In this document: piece by piece, positions 8,064 to 17,273 of the stretch
Numbering within the stretch: the stretch's first letter is position 1
Layout: each line of letters begins with the position of its first letter
DNA from: Bacillota bacterium
GTDB lineage: Bacteria > Bacillota > Clostridia > Clostridiales > Clostridiaceae
Reading direction: 5' to 3'
Assembly: GCA_030706015.1 (NCBI GenBank)
Contig: JAUZPI010000018.1
Span: forward strand, 1-61,624
DNA: 61,624 bases
Position numbers and translations under genes: made by a program
The notes under the pieces: model-generated
What the model was told of the DNA's origin: nothing
Databases searched by the model: none
What the model saw: only the letters and a program-made list of their open reading frames with translations

Positions 8064-8906
8064 TTAATTATTACTATGATTAGCATTTATTATTAATTCC
8101 TGAAGCGCCTTTGCTACTCCAGAATTATTATTTGTATCTGTTATATAATTCGCAAAGGTCTTTACGTGCTCATCGCCATTGCCCATAACCACACCCATAC
8201 CAGCAAACTGAATCATAGATAGGTCATTTTCATTGTCACCGATACATATAACATCTTTGCTGTCTATATTGTAATAATCGGCTAACACCTTTGCAGCTCT
8301 TCCTTTTGATACACCTTTGCACATAATCTCAAAATTATCCCTTCCTGAGCTGACCACTTCATATTTGCCTAATTTTGAAATTTCATTTTTTGCAGCACTT
8401 ATTTCTTCAAAATCTTGTTCTATACATATACACTTAACAATATCATCTTTATACTTTTTTATTTCCTCTTCAATATTTGCTGCTTCTATTATTTCAATTC
8501 TGTCACCTTCAGGCAGGGTCTCATTCATCTTTATATATGTATTATTCTTATCAAAGGGCTTTAATGAAATTACCCCTCTAGGAGTATTAAAAAATACATT
8601 TATCTTAAACTTAGTAACAATGGATAATATCTCTTTACAGTTTTCTTCACCTAAATTAGATTGATATATAACTTTATTCTTATCCTTTTCTCTTATATAA
8701 GCACCATTTGATGATATAATAGGTGTTTTAACACCCAGCAAATTTGCATAGAATTTAGCAGAAGTGAATAGACGTCCTGTACAAACTGCTACCTTAACTC
8801 CCATTTCAGTTACTTTTTTCACAGCCTCTAAATTTTCCTTGCTTACTTCTTTCTTATCATCTAGAAGTGTACCATCCATATCAATACATACTAATTTATA
8901 TCCCAT
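8064..8906 (-). CDS. Cof-type HAD family sugar-phosphate/FMN phosphatase
   Basis: This is a HAD-superfamily hydrolase of the Cof (IIB) subfamily, which dephosphorylates sugar phosphates or flavin mononucleotide in the cytoplasm. Motif I DMDGTLL (nucleophile Asp in DMD) is at about residues 9-15, motif II is CTGR, the type-IIB cap covers roughly 85-190, and motifs III/IV are KGRAAK and GDNENDLSM near the C-terminus. The ATG at 8906 (MGYKLV) is preferred because AAAGGAG lies 9 nt upstream; the frame extends nine codons further without a ribosome site. Substrate cannot be told from sequence. It is monocistronic, with the dispersed repeat downstream. Confidence 0.9.
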   Translation of the reverse strand: MGYKLVCIDMDGTLLDDKKEVSKENLEAVKKVTEMGVKVAVCTGRLFTSAKFYANLLGVKTPIISSNGAYIREKDKNKVIYQSNLGEENCKEILSIVTKFKINVFFNTPRGVISLKPFDKNNTYIKMNETLPEGDRIEIIEAANIEEEIKKYKDDIVKCICIEQDFEEISAAKNEISKLGKYEVVSSGRDNFEIMCKGVSKGRAAKVLADYYNIDSKDVICIGDNENDLSMIQFAGMGVVMGNGDEHVKTFANYITDTNNNSGVAKALQELIINANHSNN

Positions 8907-9097
8907 CCTTGCCAACTCCTTTAGTATATTCAACTTATGTTTTAATATTTAAACTTATTTATATACTTCTAATATTCTCTATCGTAAGGATATTCACTTA
9001 AAATATTAACACTTTATTGCTAAAATAACCATTACTAAGCTAAAAATAATGAAATTTACTACTGCGTTTTTTGTAGGAATTTCGAATATTTTTCTCC

Positions 9098-9127
9098 TTT
9101 ACAACAGAACATAGGTTCGTATATAAT
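9098..9127 (+). promoter_or_regulatory. Promoter overlapped by a LexA-like SOS box
   Basis: TTTACA (9098-9103) and TATAAT (9122-9127) are 18 bp apart. Between them lies GAACATAGGTTC (9107-9118), matching the Firmicutes LexA core GAAC-N4-GTTC with a flanking G. This position would block transcription, so the polymerase gene just downstream is likely induced by DNA damage. Confidence 0.72.
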
Positions 9128-9165
9128 ATGATTTAGGATAAATATTGGTATTGGAGGGGTTTTGT

Positions 9166-10425
9166 GTGAAGTGCACTAAGAGAATAATTTTTCATATAGA
9201 TGTTAATTCAGCCTATTTATCCTGGACTGCAGTAGATAAACTTCAGCATGGAGAGAATATTGACTTAAGAGAATTTCCATCGGCTGTAGGTGGTGACCCT
9301 TTAAGCAGGCATGGGATTATCTTGGCTAAATCAATACCAGCAAAAAAATACAATATACAAACGGGAGAATCCATTTTTTCAGCAAAACAAAAATGTCCAG
9401 AGCTTATTATAGTCCCTCCCCGTTATGAATTATATATTCGCTGCAGCAATGCACTAGTTGATATTCTCAAAGAGTACACACCTGTTATTCAAAGATTTTC
9501 AGTAGATGAATGTTTTTTGGATTTTACAAACATGGAAAATATATATGATGATCCTGTTGTCTTAGCTAACACTATAAAGGATAGAGTAAAAAAAGAATTA
9601 GGCTTTACTGTAAACATTGGTATATCCTCAAATAAACTTTTGGCAAAGGTAGCATCAGATTTTAAAAAACCAGATAGGGTACACACTCTTTTCCCTAATG
9701 AAATCTCAAAGAAAATGTGGCCCCTTCCCGTGGAAGATTTATTTATGGTAGGGAGAGCTACTGCTCCTAAACTCCATAAATTAAACATTTTCACCATAGG
9801 AGATTTGGCTAACTACGATATAAATATATTAAAAGAAAAACTAAAAAGTCACGGATTAATGATTTGGAACTACGCCAATGGAATAGAGGATTCGAAAGTA
9901 AAAAAAAGTAATTTTATCAATATGAAGGGCATGGGAAATTCCACTACCACCTCTTTTGATATAGAGGATAGAAAAACAGCCCATATGGTATTGTTGTCCC
10001 TTTGCGAAACAATTGGCATGAGGCTGAGAAACTCTCATAATTGCTGCAAATTGGTCTCTGTAAGCATAAAAGACAGTAATTTCTTTCACTCCTCAAAACA
10101 AAGAAAATTCTATTGTGCTACTGATTCCACCAACAGTATAGCAAAAGATGCTTACGAACTATTTGATGAACTGTGGCAGGGAAAACCCATACGGCATTTA
10201 GGAGTATCCGTATCTGAGCTTTGTTCTAATGAATTTAATCAACTTTCTCTTTTTCAAACCAAAATTTCAGATAAAGAAAAAGCTTTAGACACTGCAATTG
10301 ATTCAATTCGTATGAAATATGGATCTAATTCCATTGTAAGAGCAGCTTTTCTTCACTCTGGAGTGAAACCTGTAAACGGTGGTGTTAGCACAGATGACTA
10401 TCCTCCTATGTCTAGCATCCTATAA
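9166..10425 (+). CDS. Y-family DNA polymerase (DinB/UmuC type)
   Basis: This is a translesion polymerase that copies damaged templates with low fidelity. The 419-residue protein opens with HIDVNSAYLSW, supplying the first catalytic Asp, carries SVDECFLDFT (about residue 106) with the Asp-Glu pair, and GISSNKLLAKVASDFKKPD, all palm/finger motifs of DinB/UmuC proteins; the C-terminal third is the little-finger domain. The N-terminal Tyr in NSAYLSW resembles UvrX/UmuC more than DinB proper. GTG at 9166 is chosen since GGAGGGG sits 6 nt upstream, whereas the TTG at 9145 has none. The LexA-like box in its promoter argues for SOS control. A small gene follows 21 bp downstream. Confidence 0.93.
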   Translation: MKCTKRIIFHIDVNSAYLSWTAVDKLQHGENIDLREFPSAVGGDPLSRHGIILAKSIPAKKYNIQTGESIFSAKQKCPELIIVPPRYELYIRCSNALVDILKEYTPVIQRFSVDECFLDFTNMENIYDDPVVLANTIKDRVKKELGFTVNIGISSNKLLAKVASDFKKPDRVHTLFPNEISKKMWPLPVEDLFMVGRATAPKLHKLNIFTIGDLANYDINILKEKLKSHGLMIWNYANGIEDSKVKKSNFINMKGMGNSTTTSFDIEDRKTAHMVLLSLCETIGMRLRNSHNCCKLVSVSIKDSNFFHSSKQRKFYCATDSTNSIAKDAYELFDELWQGKPIRHLGVSVSELCSNEFNQLSLFQTKISDKEKALDTAIDSIRMKYGSNSIVRAAFLHSGVKPVNGGVSTDDYPPMSSIL

Positions 10426-10446
10426 TTTATAAGGAAGTGAATATCA

Positions 10447-10710
10447 ATGAAAGTAATTGCAAAACCTATACAAATGATAGCCTGGTTTACCGAAGAGGGT
10501 ACCCCAAAACCTATTAGATTCAGGATTTGCAATGAGGATGATACTTATAGTGTTATCAAAATCGATAGGATAATTTGCAGCAATTTAGAAAAGCTAGCCG
10601 GAAATCCTATGCTTATATTCAAATGCCAAAGCATAATAAAAGGCGTAGAACGAGTTTACGAACTTAAATATGAACTTAACAGCTGCAAATGGATTCTTTT
10701 TAAAATGTAG
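10447..10710 (+). CDS. Small conserved-looking protein next to the Y-family polymerase
   Basis: The 87-residue product is not recognised as a named family. It appears to be a mostly beta-strand domain with a fixed-looking pattern: GTPKPIRFRICNEDD near residue 18, CSNLEKLAGNPMLIFKC in the middle, and RVYELKYELNSCKWILFKM at the end. GGAAGTG precedes the ATG. It follows the polymerase stop by 21 bp and ends before a shared terminator, so the two genes form one SOS-controlled transcript. UvrX-type polymerase genes in Firmicutes often have a small partner (YolD-like); this protein may be a clostridial counterpart, but that is inference from position only. Confidence 0.75.
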   Translation: MKVIAKPIQMIAWFTEEGTPKPIRFRICNEDDTYSVIKIDRIICSNLEKLAGNPMLIFKCQSIIKGVERVYELKYELNSCKWILFKM

Positions 10711-10722
10711 TAATAATAAAAA

Positions 10723-10764
10723 CTGATTTCTATATCATTCCTAAATAGAAATCAGCTTTTTTAT
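10723..10764. terminator. Bidirectional terminator between the polymerase pair and the chemoreceptor
   Basis: An 11-bp stem (10723-10733 with 10745-10755) is followed by a T run on the plus strand and an A/T-rich tract usable on the minus strand. It serves the convergent genes on both sides. Confidence 0.8.
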
Positions 10765-10836
10765 TTTTATATTAAAACTATACTGTATGTAGTCAGCTAA
10801 AGTACAACTTCTTATTTCTCGGTGTATTCATTGCAG

Positions 10837-12081
10837 TTATTTGCTATAGTCACTTTCTTTAGAGAATGCTCCTACTAATTTGATAAACTGTTCAAGTATC
10901 TTTCCTGAAGCTTGTACCAATATCTTTGCATTTTCCACTGTACACTTTTCATTTAGCTTTTGTGCAGCTTTATGAAATTCCTCATGACAAGCATACATAT
11001 CTTTATATTCTTTTAAATGCTCGTAATTTCCCCTATTGGAGTCATACCATTTCCCAAAGTTACACTGATGATGATCTGCTACTCTGCTAATTCTGCCCAC
11101 ATTTCTCACAAGATTTCTAATAAAATCCGCGTGATCTATTAATCTATGAGAAAGTCTGCATATAATAGTGTTACTATCACTTAGATCAAGTTGGGGAATT
11201 ATAATGGAATTTAAATAATCCGAGTCTTTTCTAATATTGTCACCAAAATCCATGGTTTCATTAAGATTAACTGATAGTCTTGAAAGATTTTCTGAAATAG
11301 AAGCCTCCTGTTCTATAGTCTTAGAAATCTCTCCAAGCATAGCAGCAGCGTTATTTAAACCATCAATATTGTTTCTAATTGAAGATATAACCTTGGCTGA
11401 TACCTTTAAATACTCATTAAAATTAACTTGGGCCTCCTCTAAAGATTTGCACGTATTATTGGATTTATCTTTTACATTAACAGATATACTGTTAACATAT
11501 TCAATGGCCTTCTTAGTCTCATCTGATAATTTTCTTACTTCTCCTGCCACTACACTAAAGCCTCTTCCAAACTCTCCAGCCCTAGCTGCTTCAATTGCAG
11601 CATTTAAAGATAATAGATTAGTTTGGTTCGCTATATTTGATATATCACTTGCTATACTATCAATGTTCTGTATCTTTTCCATAAGCTCTTTTGAATTTTC
11701 AACTACTTCTAAAAGTGAGTTCTTAAAACTATTCTTAAACTTATCTATTGCATTGAGCCTGTCAATACTTTCATTCCCCTCATTTTTAAGACACTCCACT
11801 AAATCACTCATAGTTTCCGTTGATGCCATTATTTCTTCAGACATAGCTGAGGTTTCTTCACTTATAGCTGCAATTTCAGAGGCCTTTTCTGCTACATATT
11901 GCACCTTAATTTTTGTTTGAAAGGCTATAAGCTCCAAATGTGCTAGTGAAAAACTAGCAAGAGCATTTGCAAAATCAGCTTTGTCCTGGATACTTTGAAT
12001 ACTAGCCGTATCTTGCAAAACATCTGTAGTTAAATTTATATTCTGAAACTCATTTTTATCCATCCATCTATTGAACATCAT
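10837..12081 (-). CDS. Soluble methyl-accepting chemotaxis protein with a CZB zinc-binding domain
   Basis: This cytoplasmic chemoreceptor would signal to CheA/CheW. It has no transmembrane or ligand-binding ectodomain. A coiled-coil region leads to the conserved hairpin tip NQTNLLSLNAAIEAARAGE (about residues 150-168) and GFSVVAGEVRKLSDET. The C-terminal ~100 residues form a chemoreceptor zinc-binding (CZB) domain: HADFIRNL, DHHQCNFGKWY and HEEFHKAA supply the His-Cys-His ligands. CZB receptors in other bacteria sense zinc or hypochlorous acid through the Zn-bound Cys. The ATG pair has AAGGAGG upstream. It stands alone in its transcription unit; no other chemotaxis genes are in this window. 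Confidence 0.93.
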   Translation of the reverse strand: MMFNRWMDKNEFQNINLTTDVLQDTASIQSIQDKADFANALASFSLAHLELIAFQTKIKVQYVAEKASEIAAISEETSAMSEEIMASTETMSDLVECLKNEGNESIDRLNAIDKFKNSFKNSLLEVVENSKELMEKIQNIDSIASDISNIANQTNLLSLNAAIEAARAGEFGRGFSVVAGEVRKLSDETKKAIEYVNSISVNVKDKSNNTCKSLEEAQVNFNEYLKVSAKVISSIRNNIDGLNNAAAMLGEISKTIEQEASISENLSRLSVNLNETMDFGDNIRKDSDYLNSIIIPQLDLSDSNTIICRLSHRLIDHADFIRNLVRNVGRISRVADHHQCNFGKWYDSNRGNYEHLKEYKDMYACHEEFHKAAQKLNEKCTVENAKILVQASGKILEQFIKLVGAFSKESDYSK

Positions 12082-12200
12082 TTTTACCTCCTTAATGCTT
12101 GTACATATCCTATACTATGAGGTATAAAGAATTTTTATTACCTAAAACTTCATCAGCATCAGATGAACATATGCCAACAGCACCATTATAAAATAGAAAA

Positions 12201-12240
12201 AAGTCTGTAACCCCTTTATAAAATTGGTGCCACAGACCTT
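12201..12240 (-). terminator. Terminator after the phosphodiester glycosidase gene
   Basis: Arms around GTCTGT/ACAGAC, with additional pairing of GGTGCC and AACCCC-type flanks, are followed on the minus strand by TTTTTT. It lies 13 bp past the stop codon at 12253. Confidence 0.7.
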
Positions 12241-12252
12241 TATAAAAATTTT

Positions 12253-13404
12253 TTAAGGATAATTTTCCTCAGACACTTCCTCACTATCATTTCCATTTTG
12301 CGAGGGCAGTATCATAAATGCTGTTGGCAAATACCTTTCGCCAGCAGAACTGCAAGGATGGTTTATTAATTTATCATGTAAATACATTGTACTTGAGGAC
12401 CCTCCATCAAGATTGGCAGCATTAACAGCTCCATACTTTAGCATTATGTCTTGAATATCCTTTAGAGTTACCCCTATACTGCTAATCTGTCTACCATCAA
12501 TAACTAGCAGTAACACTGTACCATCTTTAGTTTGTCCAATTGCAGTACGTGGATTAATCCCCCAACCGCCATCACCTTTTATTATTTGAGGCTTTCCGTT
12601 AACTATAAGATAAGGAAAAAAAGAAATTGCATCTCTTATATGTAACTGCTCCGCTTCTCTTAATGTATATAAACCTAAAATTAAAACATTATTATCATCA
12701 AATCCTATAATATTCTCTTTTGTCTCCTTTGGAGGCACGGCAGCTTCACCATATTTTTTCCTATAACTTAATTCACTATCAAATCCAAAGACCACCTTAT
12801 GATCAGAAATAATGATGCCTGTTGGAACTCCGCCATTTCCAATGCCCTTTACATCAACAAAACCGCCTGCATTTATTCCTCCTACAGCGTGGTATAAGCT
12901 ATTCATTTCATTTAATTTTAATCCTATTTTACCAAGCTTATCTGTATACCCTAATTTAATTCTAGATGGATCTTTTACTTCCAGCAGATAACCCTTAAAT
13001 GTTTTTCCCGCTGTCTTTCCAGTGATATTTATTAACTTAATATCATTGATATCGGAATTATCTTTACCTAATCTTTCTTCATCTTTTGTATCCTTATTAC
13101 TATAGACTGTAATTGCTGACTCATCTGTTTTTTCGTTAGTAGGCTTAACAGTATTATCATCAAGAATTTTTTGAATTTCCGCATCACTAAGAAAAAGCTT
13201 AGCAATATATTGGTGAGTCATGGTTGCCATGGCAGTAGTAACAATTAAATCTCTTACTTTTCTAGTAGCTTGGAATGGTGCATAAAATATGATACAAGAA
13301 GATATTACACCAAACATAATTACTGAGAATATGCTTATTGATATTATTTTAAGTATTTTCTTTAAAGTTCTCCTATTGGATTTTGTTCTTCTATGCCGCC
13401 TCAT
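12253..13404 (-). CDS. Membrane-anchored phosphodiester glycosidase (NAGPA-like) domain protein
   Basis: This 383-residue protein has a basic N-terminus, one membrane segment (about 17-42) and an extracellular domain of the phosphodiester glycosidase family related to human N-acetylglucosamine-1-phosphodiester glycosidase. Supporting features are the GGINAGGFVD stretch (about 185-195), GWGINPRTAIGQTKDGTVLLLVIDGR, and ANLDGGSSSTMYL near the end, the family's most conserved block. In Firmicutes such proteins are associated with envelope polysaccharides or teichoic acid phosphodiesters; the substrate here is unknown. It is monocistronic and followed by a terminator. Start ATG with AAAGGGG upstream. 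Confidence 0.85.
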   Translation of the reverse strand: MRRHRRTKSNRRTLKKILKIISISIFSVIMFGVISSCIIFYAPFQATRKVRDLIVTTAMATMTHQYIAKLFLSDAEIQKILDDNTVKPTNEKTDESAITVYSNKDTKDEERLGKDNSDINDIKLINITGKTAGKTFKGYLLEVKDPSRIKLGYTDKLGKIGLKLNEMNSLYHAVGGINAGGFVDVKGIGNGGVPTGIIISDHKVVFGFDSELSYRKKYGEAAVPPKETKENIIGFDDNNVLILGLYTLREAEQLHIRDAISFFPYLIVNGKPQIIKGDGGWGINPRTAIGQTKDGTVLLLVIDGRQISSIGVTLKDIQDIMLKYGAVNAANLDGGSSSTMYLHDKLINHPCSSAGERYLPTAFMILPSQNGNDSEEVSEENYP

Positions 13405-13817
13405 ACTAATAATCCCCTTTTCCTTAGTATATCCTTACTATATAAACTGTAATCTTTTCTGTATTATACTTATTGAAACATAATGTAAAACAATGTAAAA
13501 ATATTCTGCAATTTATATAATATTGTAATTATATTGTAATATTACGAATTATTCAATATTACATAAGAACCTCCATGCTATATTGATTGTATTTTATTTA
13601 CTAACAAATTTTATTATTACCATACAAACTTTAAACTACTGTTATACTTACTATAACGAACATTGTATAATATTGAATAGTAATCATATCCCAATGAAAA
13701 TAAATAGAAAAACTTTATCCAATAAGTTAATACTATAGAGTAAACTTGTAACTTCAACATAGATTCGCTAAATATTTCTTTACTTTTTCTGTATTGTTCT
13801 CATTTTTTATCCCCATA
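13405..13817. other. Gene-free interval of about 410 bp
   Basis: Very AT-rich DNA between two minus-strand genes. It holds the upstream region of the glycosidase gene and near-palindromic AT motifs (for example GTAATATT with AATATTAC, 11-bp spacer, around 13535-13562). No gene, riboswitch or strong terminator could be recognised. Confidence 0.5.
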
Positions 13818-14423
13818 TTATTCACCTTCTTCTAAGTTTTTAAGCCGCTTTTTTATGTTATTAAAGTCTCCCGTACCATTTATAAAAACAGTACCGTTTT
13901 TATGTAATCTTACTTCTACCTTATTTGGTATACTACTAAGGTTGTTCTCCAAATGTTTATATGCATCAGTTAAAAATCTATAATTTTGATTTGAGGATCC
14001 TACCCAGGGTCTTGAGAGGTCAAATTTGTCCTCTTGAAAGGGACCATCTATCAGTAAATCTGTCACTGATAACAAGTCATTCCATTCCTTCTTATCAGCC
14101 TTTAAAATATATTCATAAGTATATCCTGTAAAGGTTAGTACAGTTAGTCCAATACCTTTAATCATTGCAGCTAATTCATATAGTGCTGAAGCTTGTTCAA
14201 AGGGTTCTCCTCCCAAAAACGTCACTCCCTCAATGTCTCTCGTGTTTCTAATCATGCTGAAAATTTCATCTACTTCTAAAAGCTCTCCAGCTTCGAAATT
14301 CCAAGTTTCCTTTGCACCACAACCGCTGCAATGAATAGGACAGCCTTGTACCCAAATACAAAAACGAGCACCTGGACCTTCTACTTTGGTTTTAGTCAGT
14401 ATCATATATATTCTAAGCTTCAT
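13818..14423 (-). CDS. Radical SAM 4Fe-4S single-cluster protein, NrdG-like activase
   Basis: The 201-residue protein has the radical-SAM motif C28-PIH-C32-SG-C35, followed by TFLGGEPFEQ (about 77-86), the SAM-binding GGE element, and matches in size and order the activating enzyme of anaerobic ribonucleotide reductase. It lacks a neighbouring nrdD. Instead it is translationally coupled (TAATG overlap) to a small DUF2997-like gene upstream, an arrangement seen in other Firmicutes where the activase-like protein belongs to a poorly understood cluster rather than to nucleotide reduction. The role is therefore uncertain: glycyl-radical activation is the family expectation, and the actual target is unknown. 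Confidence 0.82.
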   Translation of the reverse strand: MKLRIYMILTKTKVEGPGARFCIWVQGCPIHCSGCGAKETWNFEAGELLEVDEIFSMIRNTRDIEGVTFLGGEPFEQASALYELAAMIKGIGLTVLTFTGYTYEYILKADKKEWNDLLSVTDLLIDGPFQEDKFDLSRPWVGSSNQNYRFLTDAYKHLENNLSSIPNKVEVRLHKNGTVFINGTGDFNNIKKRLKNLEEGE

Positions 14424-14647
14424 TAAAAATCAACCATTCTTCCATCTAGCTTTATATTTTCTTCTTCATAGATTTCTACAACCTCATTCTCAAAGTACTC
14501 AGGAGTATATTCAGAATCAACCACCTTAGCCTCTAAAAGTTCCTCAATTATTTTTATATAATCCGTACATTTCTTACCTTTTACACCTTCTACATCAGCT
14601 TGAATCGTACCATCTACATATATCCTTATCTTTACTTTTTTCTCCAA
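14423..14647 (-). CDS. Small DUF2997-like protein coupled to the radical SAM protein
   Basis: The 74-residue protein resembles DUF2997: IRIYVDGTIQADVEGVKG at the N-terminus, a Cys at about 27 in GKKCTDY, and an acidic C-terminal half. Its function is unknown. The start is TTG with GGAGGGG 5-6 nt upstream, and its stop overlaps the radical SAM start as TAATG, so the two are made together. In some bacteria DUF2997 genes sit with DUF1257 (Ycf35-like) and AAA+ ATPase genes; neither is adjacent here. Family assignment is from memory of the motif pattern and is moderately sure. Confidence 0.7.
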   Translation of the reverse strand: MEKKVKIRIYVDGTIQADVEGVKGKKCTDYIKIIEELLEAKVVDSEYTPEYFENEVVEIYEEENIKLDGRMVDF

Positions 14648-14744
14648 TATTACCCCTCCAACACATGTTTTCTATGATAATATATTCAACATTTTTTACT
14701 AATTTCCTCCACCTAAGATTTACAAATCGTATAGTCATCAAACG

Positions 14745-14784
14745 GCAAAAAAAGACTTTCATCAAAAGCATGTTGAAAGTCTTT
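14745..14784 (-). terminator. Terminator after tRNA-Leu
   Basis: A perfect 11-bp stem (14751-14761 with 14774-14784) is followed on the minus strand by a run of seven T. It ends the tRNA transcript and separates it from the DUF2997-like gene. Confidence 0.8.
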
Positions 14785-14795
14785 ATCTTCTTATT

Positions 14796-14878
14796 TGGTG
14801 CGGGTAACAGGACTCGAACCTGCACGATTTCTCGCTAGAACCTGAATCTAGTGCGTCTGCCAATTCCGCCATACCCGC
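14796..14878 (-). tRNA. tRNA-Leu (anticodon CAG)
   Basis: The minus strand gives acceptor arms GCGGGTA/TACCCGC (14878-14872 and 14806-14800), a D-arm, an anticodon stem CTAGA/TCTAG with loop TTCAGGT (anticodon CAG, reading CUG), a long class II variable arm, the TTCGAGTCC T-arm and an encoded ACCA 3' end. The discriminator base is A, as expected for Leu and as required by the UGGU of the leuS T-box in this window. Confidence 0.95.
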
Positions 14879-14951
14879 AATTTCTAGTGTTAAATACACT
14901 ATGAAATAATTGTAACATATTCAAAATTTTAAACAATACTCAAAATCAGCC

Positions 14952-17273
14952 TTATATCAGCTTTTTCAGATAATATATGAAGTTATTTTGTCTTTGCTTT
15001 ATATATCCTTCTAAGAATCTGTAAAAGCTCTGCTTATCAAAACCATTGTTAGTTTTTTTGCCATAGGCTTCATCATATACCGCTTTAGTTAGTGCATACA
15101 TTTCCTGTTTTAGTTCTTCATCCTCTATATTGTATACAAATTCCATATAACCTATACTTGAGGATTTAATATATCCTATGGTTCTAAGTCTAGCTGCTGT
15201 ATATTCATATAATGGAATCATAGAGATTTCACTTAATACTTTATTTCTCTTTTTGATGTTTAAGAAAACCTTAAGCAATATAAGTGCAATGACTAAAAGT
15301 ACAGCTAGTACCCCAATTAATTTAGGTGTGATTTGTATTTTAAAACTTAAAATGTTTGCTTTGCTGCCATCTGCTTTTTTAGTTTCTGCAGCTTTTGGCT
15401 GAGGGCTGTTATTGGGTTTCGCCGTACTGCTAGCTGCACTGTTATTTTGTCCATTATTTGGGCTGGAATTAATTACTGCTAATGATGATGCTGGGGTAGC
15501 ATCTGCTATACACCAAAGATTCATTTCTGGAGAAATAAGAACTTCTGTCCATGCATGAGCATCAGCATTAGTTACTTCATATAAACCGTCTTTATTCTTT
15601 TTATCAGACATCCTTATTCCTTCTACATATCTGGCAGGCACTCCGGCAATTCTGCACATTATAGTCATAGCTGTAGCAAAGTGTACACAATAACCTTTCT
15701 TTTGTTTAAACAAGAAATTTGACACTACCTCTTCTCCACCACTATCCGCTACATCTAAAGAATAAGTATAGTTGCTTTTTAAATACTGTTGAATTTTCTC
15801 AACCTTCTCGGGGTTATCCTTACAATCCTTAGTTATTGACAAAGTTAAATTTCTTACACTATTAGGCACTTTTTCACTTACTATCAAGTACTTTTCAACT
15901 TCATTTATACGAGACTGAGCTGCTTCATTAGGAAGATTATCCTGATAATATTGAGTTATAGCTGCAATTGATATATTATTACCTATACCAAGTTTATGGG
16001 CATTTTCAAACAGCTGAATATCATTTCTATCTTCATAATATTCCACTGAATATCCTCTATAAATTGAATCAACAGTATAGTAGCCATCGTAGCTCATCGT
16101 AAAATTAGGGTTGGTGTCACCTCTTCCTGTTATTCTATCAGTGAAATAAGGTATAAACACTACATTACTATTGAAATCGCTAGCAGGCATTACGTCTAAG
16201 GTTTCCTCTACAGCTCCTCTTTTTTCTATACTTTGTATCTGCAATGCTAGAGGATAATAGGACTCAGATTTTTCTAAGGGATAAAAAGACTTTATACTTA
16301 AATCTGAACCTGAAATATATCCATATGCTTTATAACTTGTCTCGCTATCATTAGTCCACTTACTACCATCATACAGAGCTTTATTTACTCCTTTAAGATA
16401 TAAGGGTTTATCAGCCCTTACATAAAATATTGGAGTATTATCAAGTTTCATAGAGCCGCCAATTTGGGTGTCATTAGCATTAGAAATATTATTAATCCCA
16501 CTGAATGCATAATTCTTTGTACCGGTGTCATTTGATGCTTCATTTGATTTATCGCTCTTCTTTTCATTATTAAGTTTTGCAAATATTATATCATTATACT
16601 TACCCACATGATCCTTAGGCACTATGTAACCAACAGCAGTTACTATAAATACTGATATTATTATATAAACTATATTGACCATATTATTTTTTATATTTAC
16701 ACCGCTGCTTCTAAGCTTATTTGCATTATTATAATATTTATTCAATGCATAGCTTATGGTGGTCAGTAGCATGTAAACTGGCATATAAGCTATTAGCTTA
16801 TCCTTGTAATTCCAATACCACAATGTAATTATCAGAGTTATAGTTACTATAAGTATAAAATTACTAAGATTCTTTTCATACATTATCATTGTCAATATAG
16901 TAATCAACGCTATCAGAATAAAATAAACTACAGCAACCTTTGAAAACTGCAGATTAGCTCCATTATATATACTCGCTCCTGCATCTAGCAGATTGCTATT
17001 AATTGTCTGCAGGTAACTGTATACCCCTTGCATATTATTTAAATAATATATGGTTGCTGCTGTAATCAATAAAAGGGTAAAAGAAAAAATATAAATAAAC
17101 TTTTTTAATATTTTTACGTATATTAAGTGTATGGCTATTGCTGCAAGGAAAACTAAAGTAATAGTTATAGAGTCAAATTCCTGCACTCTTAAACATAGCT
17201 TAGAAAGCAGAAATACAAACATAATATTTATATAAACTAAAAGGGCGTATCTTATCCTCATGTAATCACTCAC
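14952..17273 (-). CDS. Transglutaminase-like membrane protein (TgpA type, DUF3488/DUF4129)
   Basis: This 773-residue membrane protein has five or six N-terminal helices (to about residue 220), a large extracytoplasmic region with a transglutaminase core, a single C-terminal helix near 660-680 and a cytoplasmic DUF4129-like tail. The catalytic triad is visible: C529 in KKGYCVHFAT, H573 in NADAHAWTEV and D591 in IADATPAS. Family members are thiol proteases or peptidases whose physiological role is largely unknown. The start is a GTG overlapping the DUF58 gene by 4 bp; the ATG four codons on is an alternative. It is the last gene of a moxR-DUF58-tgpA operon, probably acting on the cell envelope. 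Confidence 0.93.
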   Translation of the reverse strand: MSDYMRIRYALLVYINIMFVFLLSKLCLRVQEFDSITITLVFLAAIAIHLIYVKILKKFIYIFSFTLLLITAATIYYLNNMQGVYSYLQTINSNLLDAGASIYNGANLQFSKVAVVYFILIALITILTMIMYEKNLSNFILIVTITLIITLWYWNYKDKLIAYMPVYMLLTTISYALNKYYNNANKLRSSGVNIKNNMVNIVYIIISVFIVTAVGYIVPKDHVGKYNDIIFAKLNNEKKSDKSNEASNDTGTKNYAFSGINNISNANDTQIGGSMKLDNTPIFYVRADKPLYLKGVNKALYDGSKWTNDSETSYKAYGYISGSDLSIKSFYPLEKSESYYPLALQIQSIEKRGAVEETLDVMPASDFNSNVVFIPYFTDRITGRGDTNPNFTMSYDGYYTVDSIYRGYSVEYYEDRNDIQLFENAHKLGIGNNISIAAITQYYQDNLPNEAAQSRINEVEKYLIVSEKVPNSVRNLTLSITKDCKDNPEKVEKIQQYLKSNYTYSLDVADSGGEEVVSNFLFKQKKGYCVHFATAMTIMCRIAGVPARYVEGIRMSDKKNKDGLYEVTNADAHAWTEVLISPEMNLWCIADATPASSLAVINSSPNNGQNNSAASSTAKPNNSPQPKAAETKKADGSKANILSFKIQITPKLIGVLAVLLVIALILLKVFLNIKKRNKVLSEISMIPLYEYTAARLRTIGYIKSSSIGYMEFVYNIEDEELKQEMYALTKAVYDEAYGKKTNNGFDKQSFYRFLEGYIKQRQNNFIYYLKKLI

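Noticed and set aside
11237..11920. Long plus-strand frame opposite the chemoreceptor gene
   Set aside because: Antisense shadow of the chemoreceptor coding sequence; no ribosome site and no recognisable domain.
14595..14825. Minus-strand open frame MQVRVLLPAPNKK over the tRNA-Leu end
   Set aside because: It runs across the tRNA, its terminator and the start of the DUF2997-like gene; a chance frame.
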